Assembly (NCBI GenBank): GCA_041685935.1
Contig: JAWLES010000138.1
Span: 1-6,431 of the forward strand
Source: JAIPEK01 sp041685935
GTDB taxonomy: Bacteria > Desulfobacterota > Desulfobacteria > Desulfobacterales > Desulfobacteraceae
Direction: 5' to 3'
Length of the DNA stretch: 6,431 nucleotides
Every line of letters begins with the position of its first letter. The stretch's first letter is position 1. The notes under the pieces are model-generated. The model was not told the DNA's origin and did not search any database. It was given only the letters and a program-made list of their open reading frames with translations. A program made the translations under genes and the position numbers. Below are positions 4,574 to 6,431 of this stretch, piece by piece.

Positions 4574-6431
4574 AAACAAATGCAAGAGTAGTAGTTATCG
4601 GGGGGGGATGTGTCGGCGTCAGCATCGCTTATCATCTTGCCAAATACGGCTGGACGGATGTCGCGCTTATTGAAAAACACGAGCTCACATCGGGATCAAC
4701 CTGGATGGCGGCCGGGAACTGTTCCTTTCATCACGGCAACTATTATGGCTCCGCTATAAATAAGAAGAGTATTGAAATCTACAAAAACCTTGAAAAGGAA
4801 ACCGGTTATTCTCCTGGATGGCACACCACGGCTTCCATAAGAACTGCCGACAACCAGGACCGGATGGATGAACTGGGATACACCTACTCCATGCACAAAT
4901 GCCTTGGTCTTGAGGTTGACTTCGTCTCTCCCGAAGAGATGGCAAAGCTTCATCCACTTATGAATACTGAAGGATTGATCGGCGGACTTTACTGGCCTGA
5001 TGACGGTGATGTGGACCCCAACGGGATCACACAAGCCTTTGCGTCCGGTGCCAAAAAGCTGGGAGTGGAATTCAACACCCATACAATGGTTAACGGACTC
5101 ACCGAAAAAGAAAACGGTGAATGGATCGTTCATACGAACAAAGGGGATGTTACATGTGAATACGTTGTCAACGCAGCCGGACTTTGGGCCCCGGAGGTGG
5201 CAAAGATGGCCGGCATCGAAATCCCCTCCATTCCAATCGAACATACTCATATTCTTTTCGAAAGCATCGGCGCTGTCTCCGAACGGGATACCTATCTTCC
5301 GCTGGTAAGAGACGGGGACCGGTCCATATACATCAGGCAGGAGATGGACAGCCTGATTCTCGGCATGTATGAAAGGAATGCAAAGCAGTGGTACAAACAC
5401 GGAGTTCCCTGGGATTATGCACAGACGGAACTTGAGCCTGATATTGACAACATTGCTGAAAATATCGAACACGGCATTTACAGGTTCCCGATTATCGGTG
5501 AAACCGGTTTCAAGCATGTAACCGCAGGGCCCATTACATATACACCTGACGCAAACCCGCTTGTGGGTCCTGCCTATCCCCTGAGAAACTATTTTCTGGC
5601 GTGCGGGTACAGCTTCGGCGTTACACAGGCCGGTGGAATCGGGCACTATATCGCAGGGTGGATAATGGAAGGAGAGCCTGAACTGGATCTTTGGACCGTG
5701 GATTCAAGGCGGTTCGGTTCCTATGCCAACTGGGCCTACAACCATGAAAAAATTCCCGAGACATATGCCAAGCTCTATGACAAAATTTACCCGAATGAAT
5801 GGCGGGAAGCAGCGAGGCCGAGCAGAACAAGCCCCATATATGATTACCAGAAAAAAGCAAATGCTTCATTCGGCGACTATCTCGGATGGGAATGCCCCAA
5901 CTGGTTTGCACCTGAAGGCACGGAGCCAAAGGAGATTCCGACCTGGAAGCATTCCAACGCATTCGAACATGTTGACCGGGAATGCAAGCACGTGATGAAT
6001 CATGCAGGCCTTCTGGATCTCACCAGGTTCGCCAAGGCGAAAATCACCGGCCCCAAGGCTGAAGAATGGCTCAATTATCTCACATGCCAGAAAATTCCGG
6101 CAAAAGACGGGCGCGTGGCATTGACCCCTGTTCTGGATGACCAGGGCCGGTTCAAAACCGACATGACCGTCACAAGGGTCAGGGAAAACGAGTATTTCCT
6201 CGTTACCGCGAGTGTCGGAAAAAGGCATGACCATCACCTTCTGCTCAACGATCTCCCCTCGGACGGTTCGGTTGAAATGGAGGACCTGACTTACAAAATG
6301 GGATGCTTCGTGATCGTGGGCCCGGAAAGCCGCAATATTCTGGAAAAAGTATGCTACGGAGACATTTCCGCTGAGGCGGTAACGTTTGCAGCAAGCCGTG
6401 AAATTTTTGTGGGCAGGGTCAAATGCATGAT
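4570..6431 (+). CDS. Dimethylglycine/sarcosine dehydrogenase-like FAD oxidoreductase with GcvT domain (partial)
   Basis: Flavoprotein expected to oxidise an N-methyl group of an amine or amino acid and pass the one-carbon unit to tetrahydrofolate. I translated 620 codons to the right edge; relatives run to about 800-850, so roughly 200 residues are missing. The N-terminal DAO domain (~5-375) has the FAD Rossmann motif GGGCVG (11-16) and the acidic residue E35. H225 (PIEHTHIL) and Y254 (IYIRQ) align, from memory, with the active-site His and Tyr of dimethylglycine oxidase. A linker (~376-445, ending GWECPNWF) leads to the GcvT-type folate domain (from ~445). The usual STWHAAG FAD-linking histidine is methionine here (STWMAAG, M46), so FAD is probably not covalently bound. 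No signal peptide is seen, so it is cytoplasmic. A sigma-54 promoter and a divergent activator suggest inducible catabolism. The exact substrate is not shown. Confidence 0.85.
   Translation, partial: MKTNARVVVIGGGCVGVSIAYHLAKYGWTDVALIEKHELTSGSTWMAAGNCSFHHGNYYGSAINKKSIEIYKNLEKETGYSPGWHTTASIRTADNQDRMDELGYTYSMHKCLGLEVDFVSPEEMAKLHPLMNTEGLIGGLYWPDDGDVDPNGITQAFASGAKKLGVEFNTHTMVNGLTEKENGEWIVHTNKGDVTCEYVVNAAGLWAPEVAKMAGIEIPSIPIEHTHILFESIGAVSERDTYLPLVRDGDRSIYIRQEMDSLILGMYERNAKQWYKHGVPWDYAQTELEPDIDNIAENIEHGIYRFPIIGETGFKHVTAGPITYTPDANPLVGPAYPLRNYFLACGYSFGVTQAGGIGHYIAGWIMEGEPELDLWTVDSRRFGSYANWAYNHEKIPETYAKLYDKIYPNEWREAARPSRTSPIYDYQKKANASFGDYLGWECPNWFAPEGTEPKEIPTWKHSNAFEHVDRECKHVMNHAGLLDLTRFAKAKITGPKAEEWLNYLTCQKIPAKDGRVALTPVLDDQGRFKTDMTVTRVRENEYFLVTASVGKRHDHHLLLNDLPSDGSVEMEDLTYKMGCFVIVGPESRNILEKVCYGDISAEAVTFAASREIFVGRVKCM

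Noticed and set aside
4696..5646. 316-codon open frame on the minus strand
   Set aside because: It lies wholly antisense to the flavoprotein gene, whose frame shows clear family motifs. The antisense translation shows no recognisable domain and has no promoter or Shine-Dalgarno that I can see.

Overview
The window looks like chromosomal DNA from an anaerobic, probably sulfate-reducing member of the Desulfobacterota (Desulfobacterales-like). This is an inference from three things: a NIL-domain dicluster ferredoxin next to a tRNA thiolase, a sigma-54 regulator with a PAS sensor, and a dimethylglycine-dehydrogenase-like flavoprotein. No rRNA or other taxonomic marker is present. I see no tRNA or rRNA gene, insertion sequence, CRISPR array, integrase or other sign of recent transfer.

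Left block (1-2580, minus strand): three genes in the order NIL-ferredoxin -> mnmA -> mtaB (the last is cut by the window edge). The genes overlap by four bases at both junctions (GTGA, then ATGA). A good sigma-70 promoter (TTGACC, 17 bp, TAAAAT) lies just upstream of the first gene. MnmA puts the 2-thio group on U34, and MtaB puts the 2-methylthio group on t6A37. The operon therefore joins two tRNA sulfur-insertion enzymes to a small protein whose relatives act in sulfide incorporation and electron transfer. MnmA carries an extra cysteine that gives a CXXC-plus-Cys arrangement able to hold an Fe-S cluster. This is the most interesting hypothesis in the window: a dedicated Fe-S or sulfide-linked feed for tRNA thiolation.

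Middle block (2670-4145, minus strand): a full-length PAS / AAA+ / Fis-HTH enhancer-binding protein of sigma-54, with an intact GAFTGA loop.

Intergenic region (4146-4569): a divergent control region. It holds a sigma-70-like promoter for the regulator with a dyad over its start point, then a cluster of TGTAAAA/TTTTACA half-sites including one perfect TyrR-type box (TGTAAA-N6-TTTACA). About 217 bp further on is a -24/-12 promoter (TGGCATA-N4-TTGCT) pointing right. Two further inverted repeats and a possible 17-codon leader ORF precede the right-hand gene.

Right block (4570-6431, plus strand, open at the window edge): a dimethylglycine/sarcosine-dehydrogenase-like flavoprotein with a FAD-binding DAO domain, a linker and the start of a GcvT folate domain. 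The histidine that normally links FAD covalently is replaced by methionine. Regulator, upstream sites, sigma-54 promoter and flavoprotein form a coherent inducible unit, most likely for use of an N-methylated amine or amino acid.
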